From the NCBI RefSeq assembly GCF_030268205.1, contig NZ_BSQF01000001.1:416649-480648 (forward strand): a DNA stretch of 64,000 nt, written 5' to 3'. Made by a program: the position numbers and the translations under genes. The DNA is from Allomuricauda sp. NBRC 101325. Its GTDB lineage: Bacteria; Bacteroidota; Bacteroidia; Flavobacteriales; Flavobacteriaceae. How positions within the stretch are numbered: the first letter of the stretch is position 1; each line of letters starts with the position of its first letter. Positions 47,878 to 57,313 of this stretch are shown piece by piece. Under the pieces are notes generated by a model. The model was not told the origin of the DNA. It searched no databases and saw only the letters and a program-made list of their open reading frames with translations.

Positions 47878-50676
47878 TTATCTAATTAACATATTATCCT
47901 TAGTCTTGTCGAAAACATAGTCCAACACTTGGGCATGTCTTCTTCTGGAACGCACTGCACTACCAGCTGCAGGAGCACCGTAGAACCTACGTGATGCCAC
48001 CCTGAATTGTCTGGCTTCATCCAAATGCATCAACATATGGCTCCAAGCTCCCATGTTTCTTGGTTCTTCTTGGGCCCAAACAATGTCATCGGCGTTGGAA
48101 TATTTCGCCATTACCTTTCTCATTTCTTCCGCAGGCAATGGGAACAATTGCTCCACTCGTACCAAAGCTACATCATCTCGCTGCAATTCCTCTCTTTTAT
48201 CCAAAAGATCGTAGTAGAATTTACCGGTACAGAACACCAAGGTTTTTACTTTGGCAGCTTTGGCCTCGGCATCACCTATTACCATTTGGAAACCGCCATT
48301 GGCCATTTCTTCTTTGGTGCTCACCACTTTTGGGTGACGCAACAAGCTTTTTGGGGTAAATACCACCAATGGTTTTCTATAATCCGCTTTCATTTGTCTA
48401 CGCAACAAATGGAACAAGTTGGCTGGCGTAGTCACATCCGCAACATACATATTGTCTTTGGCACACAATTGCAGGTATCTTTCCATACGGGCCGAAGAGT
48501 GTTCCGCTCCTTGACCTTCGTAACCATGAGGCAACAACAGCACCAATCCGTTTTGCAACTTCCACTTATCCTCAGCAGAAGACAAGTATTGGTCGATCAC
48601 AATCTGTGCGCCATTACTGAAGTCGCCAAATTGTGCTTCCCAAATGGTCAATGTTTTTGGACTTGCCATAGCATAGCCATAATCAAATCCCATTACCGCA
48701 TATTCTGAAAGTAGGGAGTTGTAAATATGGAACTTACCATTTTGGTTTTTGCCCATTTCGTTCAACAACACTACTTCTTCTTCGTGCATTTCTGTTTTGA
48801 TGACGGCATGTCTGTGCGAGAAAGTTCCCCTTTCCACATCTTGACCCGACATTCTAACATCATAACCTTCTTCGATCAATGATCCATAGGCCAATAATTC
48901 CCCCATGGCCCAATCAAGTTGGTTATCCTTAAAATACATTTGTTGACGTCCTTCCACCAAACGCTCCAATTTCCTTAGGAACTTCTTCCCTTCTGGAAGT
49001 TGTGTAATGCTTGTGGCCACCTCATCCAACTTTTTAAGGTCGTAAGTGGTATCCATCGGCTTCAACATTACCTCTTCGGTAACTTGTCCAAAACCTTCCC
49101 ACTCATCTTGCATGAACGGCGTGATTCGGGTTTTTTCAATCTTTCGTGAGTCCAAAAGATTTTCCTCCAAATCGTTCTTGTATTTTTCCTCTAGGTCTTT
49201 TACGTAGTTCTCGTCGATAATGCCTTCTGCAATCAACTTTTCAGCGTAAATATCCCTAGGGTTCTTGTGCTTGGAAATGGATTTGTACAATAACGGCTGG
49301 GTGAACTTAGGCTCATCCCCTTCATTGTGCCCATATTTACGATAGCCCAATAAATCCAAGAAAATATCGCGCTTATATCGCATTCTATATTCTAAAGCAA
49401 AGGTCGCGGCATGCACCACAGCTTCGGCATCATCAGCATTTATGTGAAGAACCGGAGACAAGGTCACCTTACCAACGTCGGTACAATAGGTAGATGAACG
49501 TGCATCCAAATAGTTGGTGGTAAATCCAATCTGGTTGTTCACCACAATATGGATGGTTCCGCCTGTATGGTATCCGTCCAAACGTGCCATCTGAATAATT
49601 TCATATACCACTCCTTGTCCAGCAAAAGCCGCATCACCGTGTACCAGAATCGGCAACACTTCGGATACATTATCGCTATGGGCATGGTCTTGCTTGGCTC
49701 TTGTAATCCCTTCAACAATCGAATTAACCGTTTCCAAGTGGGATGGATTGGGAGCAATGTTCATGTTCACCATTTTCCCAGAATCGGTTTCCCTCATTGA
49801 AGTCCATCCCAAGTGATATTTTACGTCCCCATCAAAGATGGTTTCTTCGTAATCCTTACCGTCGAACTCGCTGAAAATGTCTTTGGGCGATTTACCAAAA
49901 ATATTGGTCAATACGTTCAAACGACCCCTGTGGGCCATCCCCATCACAAATTGCTTAACCCCTTTATCGGCAGCTTTTTCTATGATCACATCCAAAGCAG
50001 GAATCAAAGATTCGCCACCTTCCAATGAAAAACGTTTTTGCCCCACGTATTTGGTGTGCAAAAAGCTTTCAAAGGAAACAGCTTCGTTCAATTTCCTTAA
50101 GATGTTTTTCTTTTCTTCAGCTGAAAACTTCGGATGGTTATCGTTAACATTCAACCAATCCTGAATCCATTGAATACGCTCTGGGGTACGGATGTACATA
50201 TACTCCACCCCAATGGAATCGCAATAGATGCTCTCCAGATGTCTAACAATCTCCTTAAGAGTAGCTGGGCCAATACCCAAAATCTTCCCTGCATCGAAAA
50301 CAGTGTCCAGATCGGCATTGGTCAAACCAAAATTTGCCAAATCCAAGGTCGGCTCGTATTGTCTACGATCCCTAACTGGGTTGGTTTTGGTAAAGAGGTG
50401 CCCGCGGGTACGGTACCCATCAATAAGTCGAATTACCTGAAACTCCTTTTGCAGTGTCTCTGGCATCTCCACTTGCCTTCCATTGGAAAGCACAACCATT
50501 CCTGTTTTCTCTGATTCAATCCCAAGGTCTTCAAGGGATCCTTCCAATCCGAAATCAAACCCCTGAAAAAAAGCCCTCCAACTGGGCTCGATGCTATCAG
50601 GGTTTGTTAAGTATTTATCGTACAGCTCCGCAAAAAACGATGTGTGCGCAGCATTTAAAAACGAATATTTGTCCAT
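47878..50676 (-). CDS. sucA: 2-oxoglutarate dehydrogenase E1 component
   Basis: The 932-residue protein starts with the family's N-terminal helix (YSFLNAAHTSFFAELYDKYL, WRAFFQGFDFG). The thiamine-diphosphate domains follow: KRFSLEGGESLIPALDVIIE, VMGMAHRGRLNVLTNIFGK, VHGDAAFAGQGVVYEIIQMA with the GDA...N cofactor motif (continuing to VVNNQIGFTTN), and in the second half RGTFSHRHAVI and YEGQGAEHSSARMERYLQLC. It decarboxylates 2-oxoglutarate in the TCA cycle. It is first in the sucA-odhB transcript, with a good promoter upstream. lpd is not in the window. Confidence 0.98.
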   Translation of the reverse strand: MDKYSFLNAAHTSFFAELYDKYLTNPDSIEPSWRAFFQGFDFGLEGSLEDLGIESEKTGMVVLSNGRQVEMPETLQKEFQVIRLIDGYRTRGHLFTKTNPVRDRRQYEPTLDLANFGLTNADLDTVFDAGKILGIGPATLKEIVRHLESIYCDSIGVEYMYIRTPERIQWIQDWLNVNDNHPKFSAEEKKNILRKLNEAVSFESFLHTKYVGQKRFSLEGGESLIPALDVIIEKAADKGVKQFVMGMAHRGRLNVLTNIFGKSPKDIFSEFDGKDYEETIFDGDVKYHLGWTSMRETDSGKMVNMNIAPNPSHLETVNSIVEGITRAKQDHAHSDNVSEVLPILVHGDAAFAGQGVVYEIIQMARLDGYHTGGTIHIVVNNQIGFTTNYLDARSSTYCTDVGKVTLSPVLHINADDAEAVVHAATFALEYRMRYKRDIFLDLLGYRKYGHNEGDEPKFTQPLLYKSISKHKNPRDIYAEKLIAEGIIDENYVKDLEEKYKNDLEENLLDSRKIEKTRITPFMQDEWEGFGQVTEEVMLKPMDTTYDLKKLDEVATSITQLPEGKKFLRKLERLVEGRQQMYFKDNQLDWAMGELLAYGSLIEEGYDVRMSGQDVERGTFSHRHAVIKTEMHEEEVVLLNEMGKNQNGKFHIYNSLLSEYAVMGFDYGYAMASPKTLTIWEAQFGDFSNGAQIVIDQYLSSAEDKWKLQNGLVLLLPHGYEGQGAEHSSARMERYLQLCAKDNMYVADVTTPANLFHLLRRQMKADYRKPLVVFTPKSLLRHPKVVSTKEEMANGGFQMVIGDAEAKAAKVKTLVFCTGKFYYDLLDKREELQRDDVALVRVEQLFPLPAEEMRKVMAKYSNADDIVWAQEEPRNMGAWSHMLMHLDEARQFRVASRRFYGAPAAGSAVRSRRRHAQVLDYVFDKTKDNMLIR

Positions 50677-50713
50677 TCTTCCTATTTCTCCAAAACTTTA
50701 TGGAAAATTTTGT

Positions 50714-50743
50714 CAAAAATACGGGTTTTACCATTCATACAAA
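50714..50743 (-). promoter_or_regulatory. Promoter of sucA-odhB
   Basis: On the minus strand TTTG (50743-50740), 18 bp, then TAttTTTG (50721-50714), a full match to the Bacteroidota consensus. It ends 38 bp before the sucA ATG. Confidence 0.65.
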
Positions 50744-50886
50744 TGAGATTTAAGTAAATATTACCCAAAATTTGAAACAATGTTATAGAACCAACGAGTA
50801 ACCCCTAAAAATGAAATTTTTAACGGAATTCTACAGAATACATTAAAAAAACATAAATTGGATGTACCTAAAAACCAAACCACAAA

Positions 50887-51987
50887 ATGTCCAAACTAAA
50901 AAACAGGTATCTGTCCCTTGATGTTTTTCGGGGATTGGATGTCGCACTGATGATCGTTGTTAATTCTCCCGGTAACGGTTCTACCTCTTTTGCTCCTTTA
51001 TTGCATGCCGATTGGAACGGATTTACATTGACCGACCTCGTTTTTCCCACCTTTTTGTTCGTCGTGGGAAATTCGATGAGTTTTAGCATGAAAAAGTATG
51101 AAGAAATGGGAAATGCCGCCGTTTTCAAAAAGGTTTTGAAGCGAACTGCGATTATTTTCCTTCTGGGCTTTTTAATGTATTGGTATCCGTTTTTTGATGA
51201 CGGTCAGTTAAAACCATTTTCGGAAACTAGAATTTTTGGGGTGCTCCAGCGAATTGCGCTTTGTTATATGTTCGCTTCCATAATTCTTCACTTTGTGAAG
51301 ACCAAAACAGCCATTTGGTTAAGTGCAGGTTTCTTAATCGCTTATCAAATTATTTTGATGGCCTTTGGCGATTTGACCCTCACTGGAAATGCAGTTCTCA
51401 AATTGGATGAATGGCTCATTGGTGCCAACCATATGTACCATGGTGAAGGTTTAGCTTTTGACCCTGAGGGATTATTGAGCACACTACCAGCCATTGTAAA
51501 TGTGATCATTGGTTATTTGGCTGGGAAATTCATTCAGAAAAGCGGACAAAATTATGAGACCATTTCCAAATTAATGATGGTCGGGTTTGCTTTGGTTTTT
51601 GCTGGATTGGCATGGGATTTAATTTTCCCAATCAACAAGAAATTATGGACGAGTTCCTTTGTGTTGCTCACTTGCGGAATAGACCTATTCGCCATTGCTA
51701 CGCTTATCTACTTTTTAGATATGAAAAAAGCGAAAGGTTGGAGTTACTTCTTTGAAGTATTTGGAAAAAACACTTTGTTCATCTATTTACTTTCCGAAGT
51801 GATTGTGATTACCCTATTTGCCATAGATGTGAATGGTGAAAGTTTGTACAGATGGATTGCGGACAACGTATTTATTTCTTGGTCTGGAGGCTATATGGGA
51901 TCACTACTTTTTGCCCTTTGGGTGATGCTCACTTGCTGGGTTGTTGGCTACTTTATGGACAAAAAAGGAATTTATGTAAAAGTATAA
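50887..51987 (+). CDS. DUF5009/HGSNAT-like membrane acyltransferase
   Basis: The 366-residue protein has about ten helices and the N-terminal signature of this family: RYLSLDVFRGLDVALMIVVN, HADWNGFTLTDLVFPTFLFV and GNSMSFSMKK. The His of LLHADW and the DLVFPTF segment match the active region of heparan-alpha-glucosaminide N-acetyltransferase-like proteins, which pass acetyl groups across a membrane to sugars. In bacteroidetes these genes usually go with glycan use or cell-wall recycling. It is divergent from sucA and convergent (7 bp) with a hypothetical gene. Substrate is inferred from the family only. Confidence 0.88.
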   Translation: MSKLKNRYLSLDVFRGLDVALMIVVNSPGNGSTSFAPLLHADWNGFTLTDLVFPTFLFVVGNSMSFSMKKYEEMGNAAVFKKVLKRTAIIFLLGFLMYWYPFFDDGQLKPFSETRIFGVLQRIALCYMFASIILHFVKTKTAIWLSAGFLIAYQIILMAFGDLTLTGNAVLKLDEWLIGANHMYHGEGLAFDPEGLLSTLPAIVNVIIGYLAGKFIQKSGQNYETISKLMMVGFALVFAGLAWDLIFPINKKLWTSSFVLLTCGIDLFAIATLIYFLDMKKAKGWSYFFEVFGKNTLFIYLLSEVIVITLFAIDVNGESLYRWIADNVFISWSGGYMGSLLFALWVMLTCWVVGYFMDKKGIYVKV

Positions 51988-51993
51988 GGGAAG

Positions 51994-52347
51994 TTACATG
52001 CTATACTTTGACTTGTACCATACTTTTTGCCACTCCCTTTTCAACAATAAGAAACATACCTCTGCCGAAATGTCCACGACATCCGATGGAGGTATGTTTT
52101 TTACTGCCTGTTCCGAAATATCCACTACATATAATAGGTTGAGATATTCAGGAAACTTCTCTACAATGAGAACGTATATTTTCTCGTGAAGTAAGCTTTT
52201 TAATTCGGTCGGTGTAATATCCGAAGGAATGGTCAAAGACACATTGGCCAACTCAAAATCCTTTTGCAATTGCTGCAATAATTTTTGGTACAACTGTTCC
52301 TTTTGCACAGTTTCCAATAATTCAAGGCTATTGTTAAAGTTGGACAT
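51994..52347 (-). CDS. Hypothetical soluble protein
   Basis: The product is 117 residues from the second ATG (MSNFNNSLELLETVQKEQLY) or 118 from the first at 52350. It has no signal peptide and no membrane helix. The first half is helical (EQLYQKLLQQLQKDFELANV), the centre has short strands (LTIPSDITPTELKSLLHEKI, VLIVEKFPEYLNLLYVVDIS), and the end is basic and aromatic (LLLKREWQKVWYKSKYSM). I recognise no family. It is co-directional with the amidohydrolase gene downstream (31 bp), and its end is 6 bp from the stop of the convergent acyltransferase. Confidence 0.6.
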   Translation of the reverse strand: MSNFNNSLELLETVQKEQLYQKLLQQLQKDFELANVSLTIPSDITPTELKSLLHEKIYVLIVEKFPEYLNLLYVVDISEQAVKNIPPSDVVDISAEVCFLLLKREWQKVWYKSKYSM

Positions 52348-52381
52348 CATACCTTATTTACGTCCGAATTGGGTTTTAGGT

Positions 52382-53659
52382 TTATTCTCCTTTAAAAACC
52401 TGACCTTCTTTCATTACAAAAACCACATTTTTCAAAGTTTCCACATCCTTACTTGGATTAGTGTCCACCGCAATAATATCAGCCAAGTAGCCTTCTTTCA
52501 ATTGTCCAAGGTTATCACCCAAGCCCAACAAAGTGGCATTGGTCACTGTAGCGGCTTTAATGGCTTCCATAATAGGCATCCCGGCCTCTACCATGTACAC
52601 AAACTCTCTTGCATTTTCACCATGAGGATACACCCCTGCGTCTGTTCCAAATGCAATCGGCACTCCTTTTTTATAGGCTCTGGCAAACATATCCTGGATC
52701 TGTGGGCCTATTTCAATGGCTTTTTTAGCAACAACTTCTGGATAATACCCAGGCTTTGCGCCATTTTCAGCTGCTTGCTTTCCAGCTGTGATGGTAGGCA
52801 CCAAATAGGAATCATGCTTCTTCATTAACTCCATGGTCTCCTCACTCATCAAAGTACCATGCTCAATGGTCTTTATCCCGCCCAATATGGCTCTTTGCAT
52901 TCCTTCGTCACCGTGGGCATGTGCCGCAGTTAAAAAGTTATAGTCTTTGGCAGTTTCGGTAATCCCTTTGATTTCTTCCAAGGTAAATTGTGGGTTTTGA
53001 CCACTTTTGGCCACACTCAATACACCACCTGTAGCCGTAATCTTAATCACATCGGCACCATCTTTGTAACGTTGACGCACAGCTTTGCGAGCATCTTCAG
53101 CAGAATTTACCACTCCCTCATTGGGTCCGGGATCACCCATCAAAGATTTTTTAACTCCGTTGGTTGGGTCAGCGTGGCCACCTGTTGTACCAATTCCTTT
53201 ACCTGCTGTAAATATTCTAGGTCCAACAATTGTTCCTTTGTTGATGGCATTACGCAACGAAATGTTCACACCACTTCCACCCAAATCACGAACGGTGGTA
53301 AAACCAGCCATTAATGTCGCTTTTGCATAGATAGTTGATTGAAATGCCACATCAGCCTCGTTCAAGGTGAATTTTTGAATGTAGGTGCCTGGACTCGATT
53401 GAGATTCAATATGCACGTGCATATCGATAAGACCAGGCATAACTGTTTTGTCTTTTAAATCGACAACTTTATCCTTTTTACCTCCAGTTTTGAATCCATC
53501 CACAATGGATGTAATGTTTTTACCAGAAATGACAATGGTTTTTTCGGAAAGGACATTCCCTGTTTGAACATCCAAGATTTCACCGCATTGCAAGTACGTG
53601 TCTTGCGCGAAAATTGCGGCACTAAAAAGTAAAGAGAAAAGAATAATTGTTTTCTTCAT
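52382..53659 (-). CDS. Secreted amidohydrolase (imidazolonepropionase-like)
   Basis: The 425-residue protein has a signal peptide (MKKTIILFSLLFSAAIFAQ). The composite domain of amidohydrolases precedes the TIM barrel with metal ligands: VMPGLIDMHVHIESQSSPG (HxH), the Lys in GADVIKITATGGVLS, NFLTAAHAHGDEGMQRAI (His), IEHGTLMS (His) and FGTDAGVYPHG (Asp). This set of ligands suits a binuclear enzyme acting on dipeptides or N-acyl amino acids; related secreted proteins are called Xaa-Pro dipeptidases. Exported to the periplasm. Its transcript can include the small hypothetical gene downstream. No partner pathway beside it. Confidence 0.92.
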   Translation of the reverse strand: MKKTIILFSLLFSAAIFAQDTYLQCGEILDVQTGNVLSEKTIVISGKNITSIVDGFKTGGKKDKVVDLKDKTVMPGLIDMHVHIESQSSPGTYIQKFTLNEADVAFQSTIYAKATLMAGFTTVRDLGGSGVNISLRNAINKGTIVGPRIFTAGKGIGTTGGHADPTNGVKKSLMGDPGPNEGVVNSAEDARKAVRQRYKDGADVIKITATGGVLSVAKSGQNPQFTLEEIKGITETAKDYNFLTAAHAHGDEGMQRAILGGIKTIEHGTLMSEETMELMKKHDSYLVPTITAGKQAAENGAKPGYYPEVVAKKAIEIGPQIQDMFARAYKKGVPIAFGTDAGVYPHGENAREFVYMVEAGMPIMEAIKAATVTNATLLGLGDNLGQLKEGYLADIIAVDTNPSKDVETLKNVVFVMKEGQVFKGE

Positions 53660-53733
53660 TGGTCGGGGTTGTTTATTTTCTCCGAAAATAAAAACTCCCA
53701 GATAAACACACCTAATTTAAATGGGCAAACGAC

Positions 53734-53760
53734 AAAAAAAAGCCCGTCTTCGGACGGGCT
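53734..53760 (-). terminator. Terminator after galE
   Basis: The 8-bp stem AGCCCGTC/GACGGGCT with a TTCG tetraloop is followed on the minus strand by seven T. It lies 23 bp after the galE stop. Confidence 0.92.
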
Positions 53761-53782
53761 CTTTATATATTTAATTTTTTGA

Positions 53783-54799
53783 TTAAGCTCTAACGTTCTT
53801 TTCCCATTCCCAAGCAGATTTCAAGGCTTCATCCAAAGTGGATTTTGCTTTCCATCCCAAAACCTCATTTGCCTTTTGGGTATCGGCATAGGCTGCAATT
53901 ACATCTCCGGCTCTACGGTCCACAATTTTATAGTTCAACTTTTCTCCAGAAACGCGTTCAAAACTTTGAATCACTTCCAAAACAGAACTTCCTTTGCCTG
54001 TTCCCAAGTTAAAGACTTCGTAATTGGATTCATTTTTATCATCCAACAGTCGCTGCAATGCCTTAACGTGGGCCTTCGCTAAATCCACCACATGAATGTA
54101 ATCTCGAATACCCGTTCCATCTACAGTTGGATAATCGTTTCCAAATACCAATAGTTGCTCCCGCAAACCAATGGCGGTCTGGGTAACAAATGGCACCAAA
54201 TTTTGCGGAACACCCAATGGTAATTCGCCAATTTTCCCAGATGGATGTGCGCCAATGGGATTAAAATAACGCAGGGCAATGGCTTTTAAATCCGAATTAA
54301 CCTTGCATGTATCCCTTATAATTTCCTCTCCGACCTGTTTTGTGTTCCCATAAGGTGACTCTGCAGGCTTAACAGGGGCATCTTCGGTAATCGGCAACGC
54401 ATCTGCCTGCCCATAAACGGTACAGGAAGAACTAAAAATAAAACTGGCGCCACCTTTTTTCTCCAATTGCTGAAGTATGTAAGTAAGCACTCCTATATTA
54501 TTCTCATAATACAAAAGCGGGTTTTCAACACTTTCACCCACAGCTTTTGATGCGGCGAAATGGATTACACCGGTTACATCATCATACTTTTTAAAGAAAT
54601 CTTGGATTTTTTGTTTATCCCTAAGGTCAAATTCCTCAAAAATGGGTTGCTTCCCCGTAATGGCTTCGATTCCCTTAAGAACATCTTTGGAAGAGTTGGA
54701 CAAATTGTCAACAACAACTACCTCAAAACCTTCATTTTGCAGTTCAACCACGGTATGGGAACCAATAAAACCCAATCCTCCGGTTACAAGTACTTTCAT
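53783..54799 (-). CDS. galE: UDP-glucose 4-epimerase
   Basis: The 338-residue protein is an extended short-chain dehydrogenase: NAD-binding GGLGFIGSHTVVEL at the N-terminus, VIHFAASKAVGESVENP, FIFSSSCTVYGQADALPITE with the catalytic Ser/Thr, and SPYGNTKQVGEE with the Tyr-x-x-x-Lys pair (Tyr of PYGN, Lys of TKQ). The C-terminal GTGIRDYIHVVDLAKAH, VFNLGTGKGSSVLEV and RRAGDVIAAYAD fit GalE proper. It interconverts UDP-glucose and UDP-galactose for cell-surface sugars. Its start is 2 bp after the DegT-family gene stop, so the two are one transcript, likely for LPS or exopolysaccharide precursors. Confidence 0.96.
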   Translation of the reverse strand: MKVLVTGGLGFIGSHTVVELQNEGFEVVVVDNLSNSSKDVLKGIEAITGKQPIFEEFDLRDKQKIQDFFKKYDDVTGVIHFAASKAVGESVENPLLYYENNIGVLTYILQQLEKKGGASFIFSSSCTVYGQADALPITEDAPVKPAESPYGNTKQVGEEIIRDTCKVNSDLKAIALRYFNPIGAHPSGKIGELPLGVPQNLVPFVTQTAIGLREQLLVFGNDYPTVDGTGIRDYIHVVDLAKAHVKALQRLLDDKNESNYEVFNLGTGKGSSVLEVIQSFERVSGEKLNYKIVDRRAGDVIAAYADTQKANEVLGWKAKSTLDEALKSAWEWEKNVRA

Positions 54800-54801
54800 A
54801 T

Positions 54802-55956
54802 TTAACGATTTACAAAATCAATTACCAACTTGGTAATAAAATGAATTTGTTCATCATCCAATTCGGTATGCATAGGCAACGAGATCACTTCTTTGACCAA
54901 TTGATTGGTCACAGGAAAATCTGCTTCATTGTATCGTTCGTCCGCGTAGGCTTTTTGCTTGTGCAATGGAACTGGATAATAGACACCACAAGGAACGTTG
55001 TTTTCATTTAAATGTTGTACCAAGCCATCTCTTTTCCCATTTAGAATTCGAAGGGTATATTGGTGAAACACATGACAATCGCAGGTGTTTTGAATGGAAC
55101 CACAAGCACACGATATCTTTGGCACAACAATATGTTCTTGTCCTTTCAGAGCTTCTGTGTATTTGGCGGCGGACTCCAATCTTTTTTGGTTGTAGGTATC
55201 CAAATTCGGCAATTTTGCTCGTAAAACAGCTGCTTGTATGGAATCCAAACGGGAATTTACCCCAACTACATCGTGATAATATCGGGTGTACATTCCATGG
55301 TTTACAATCCCTCGAATAACATGTGCCAATTCATCATCATTCGTAAAAATAGCACCCCCATCCCCATAGCAACCCAAATTCTTGGATGGGAAAAATGAGG
55401 TGGATGCCACATGCCCAATGGTTCCAGATTTTTGTTTTTTACCCGTACTTGAGGTATAGGTTGCCCCAATGGCTTGGGCATTATCTTCAATCACATAGAG
55501 TTTATGCTTTTCGGCCAAGGCCATAATCGCATCCATATTGGCGCACTGCCCGAACAAATGGACGGGAACAATGGCCTTTGTTTTCGGCGTAATGGCTCTT
55601 TCAATGGCCGCCACATCAATATTGAAGGTGTCTGGTTCCACATCCACCAAAACAGGGGTAAGATTTAAGAGACCGATTACCTCAACTGTTGCTGCAAAGG
55701 TAAAATCGGCAGTGATCACCTCATCGCCTGGCTCAAGGCCCAAGCCCATCATACAAATTTGTAAAGCATCGGTACCATTGGCACAGGGAATCACATGCTT
55801 AACGCCCAAATACTCTTCCAACTCCTTTTGAAACGCATGTACTTGCGGACCATTTATAAAAGCTGTGGTTTCCATTATCTCGGCAATCGCCTCATCCACC
55901 TCACTTTTTATGCCTTCGTATTGACCTTTAAGGTCAACCATCTGTATTTTTTTCAT
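54802..55956 (-). CDS. DegT/DnrJ/EryC1/StrS-family sugar aminotransferase
   Basis: The 384-residue protein is a PLP sugar aminotransferase: MVDLKGQYEGIKSEVDEAIA, VHAFQKELEEYLGVKHVIPC, DEVITADFTFAATVEVIGL, PVLVDVEPDTFNID, IVPVHLFGQCANMDAIMALA, IEDNAQAIGATY, and the Schiff-base Lys in STSFFPSKNLGCYGDGG. Close to the WbpE/PseC branch that transfers an amino group to a UDP-keto-sugar. Unusual: a Cys-rich insertion C-A-C-GSIQNT-C-D-C just before HVFHQYTLRI, which looks like a metal-binding knuckle. It is followed 2 bp later by galE; divergent from waaA. Sugar product unknown. Confidence 0.93.
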   Translation of the reverse strand: MKKIQMVDLKGQYEGIKSEVDEAIAEIMETTAFINGPQVHAFQKELEEYLGVKHVIPCANGTDALQICMMGLGLEPGDEVITADFTFAATVEVIGLLNLTPVLVDVEPDTFNIDVAAIERAITPKTKAIVPVHLFGQCANMDAIMALAEKHKLYVIEDNAQAIGATYTSSTGKKQKSGTIGHVASTSFFPSKNLGCYGDGGAIFTNDDELAHVIRGIVNHGMYTRYYHDVVGVNSRLDSIQAAVLRAKLPNLDTYNQKRLESAAKYTEALKGQEHIVVPKISCACGSIQNTCDCHVFHQYTLRILNGKRDGLVQHLNENNVPCGVYYPVPLHKQKAYADERYNEADFPVTNQLVKEVISLPMHTELDDEQIHFITKLVIDFVNR

Positions 55957-56036
55957 CCGAATAAATTAATAGTCCAAAATTAAGAAATTAAGCTGCCATA
56001 ATGCCCTCTAAACTAAAGAATGTATTTTAGCGGAAA

Positions 56037-57281
56037 ATGATGCCCTTGCGTTTTCTGTACAACATCTTAATTGCCCTTTCTTGGCAAATCTTAAAATTGG
56101 TTGCGCTTTTTCAGCCCAAAATCAAATTGTTTGTATCGGGTAGAAGAAACACTTTCACTTTATTGGAAAGCAAACTAAGTGGCAATCCAAAAACCATTTG
56201 GATGCACGTGGCTTCTTTGGGAGAATTTGAGCAAGGACTTCCCATTTTGGAACGCTTACGAATCGAATATCCCAATCATAAATTAGTTCTTACTTTTTTT
56301 TCTCCTTCGGGATATGAGATCAAAAAAAATACTGCTGCTGCCGATGTGGTGGTTTATCTTCCGATGGATACCCTTTCTAATGCCAAACGATTTTTGAAAT
56401 TGGTCAATCCCGATTTGGCCATCTTTGTGAAGTATGAAATCTGGCCCAATTTTCTGCAGCAACTAAAGGAAAGAAACATTCCAACTTTGTTGATTTCGGC
56501 CATTTTTTCGGATCGACAAGTGTATTTTAAGGGCTATGGCGGATTTATGCGCAAAAGTCTATCCACTTTTTCCCATTTCTTTGTTCAAGATGAAACTTCA
56601 AAAGGGCTTTTGGCGAATATTGGGTTTGAAAATACAACCGTTGGAGGCGACACTAGATTGGATCGTGTTTCAGAAATTTTGAATCGTGACAATCAACTGG
56701 AATTTATGGACTCCTTCAAAGGAAACCAAGCGTGTTTTGTGGCTGGAAGCACTTGGCCCGAAGATGAAGAAATCTTGATTGAGTTGATCAATTCTTCAAA
56801 AACCGACATGAAATTCGTGATTGCGCCCCATGAAATAAAATCTGCCCATATTGAAAAAATTACCTCCGCGCTTCAAAAAAAGACGGTGCTCTATTCTGAA
56901 ATAATTAATAAAGATCTTTCCGAGTTCGATGTGTTGATTGTCGACACCATTGGCCTACTCACTAAAATTTACAGCTACGCGAACATTGCTCATGTTGGAG
57001 GAGGCTTTGCCACAGGATTGCACAACACCATGGAACCTGCCGTTTTTGGAATTCCCATCATAATCGGACCTCAATATTCAAAATTCAAGGAAGCGGAAGA
57101 CTTGGTAAACCAAGGTGGAATTTTACCCATTTCCAATTATAATGAGTTTTCGAACTTAGTGGAGAAATTTAATCAAGACCCGGAATACAAACACAAAGTA
57201 GGTGCCATCAATAGTGCCTACATCAATTCCAATAAAGGGGCTTCGAATCTGATCATGAAGCACATCTCCGAAATTTTATAA
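56037..57281 (+). CDS. waaA: 3-deoxy-D-manno-octulosonic acid (Kdo) transferase
   Basis: The 414-residue protein has an N-terminal membrane anchor (LRFLYNILIALSWQILKLVA) and a GT-B glycosyltransferase. The Kdo-transferase features are WMHVASLGEFEQGLPILERL (with the catalytic Glu), LTFFSPSGYE, FVKYEIWPNFL, TLLISAIFSDRQVYFKGYG, VGGDTRLDRV, FVAGSTWPEDEEILIELI and VGGGFATGLHNTMEPAVFGI. It adds Kdo to lipid A in the inner membrane. Start may be Met1 or Met2. It is divergent from the DegT/galE pair and 32 bp upstream of a sugar porter gene. The context is LPS assembly. Confidence 0.96.
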   Translation: MMPLRFLYNILIALSWQILKLVALFQPKIKLFVSGRRNTFTLLESKLSGNPKTIWMHVASLGEFEQGLPILERLRIEYPNHKLVLTFFSPSGYEIKKNTAAADVVVYLPMDTLSNAKRFLKLVNPDLAIFVKYEIWPNFLQQLKERNIPTLLISAIFSDRQVYFKGYGGFMRKSLSTFSHFFVQDETSKGLLANIGFENTTVGGDTRLDRVSEILNRDNQLEFMDSFKGNQACFVAGSTWPEDEEILIELINSSKTDMKFVIAPHEIKSAHIEKITSALQKKTVLYSEIINKDLSEFDVLIVDTIGLLTKIYSYANIAHVGGGFATGLHNTMEPAVFGIPIIIGPQYSKFKEAEDLVNQGGILPISNYNEFSNLVEKFNQDPEYKHKVGAINSAYINSNKGASNLIMKHISEIL

Positions 57282-57313
57282 AATTTAGTTAGCTTTAACA
57301 AATTTCATCCTTC

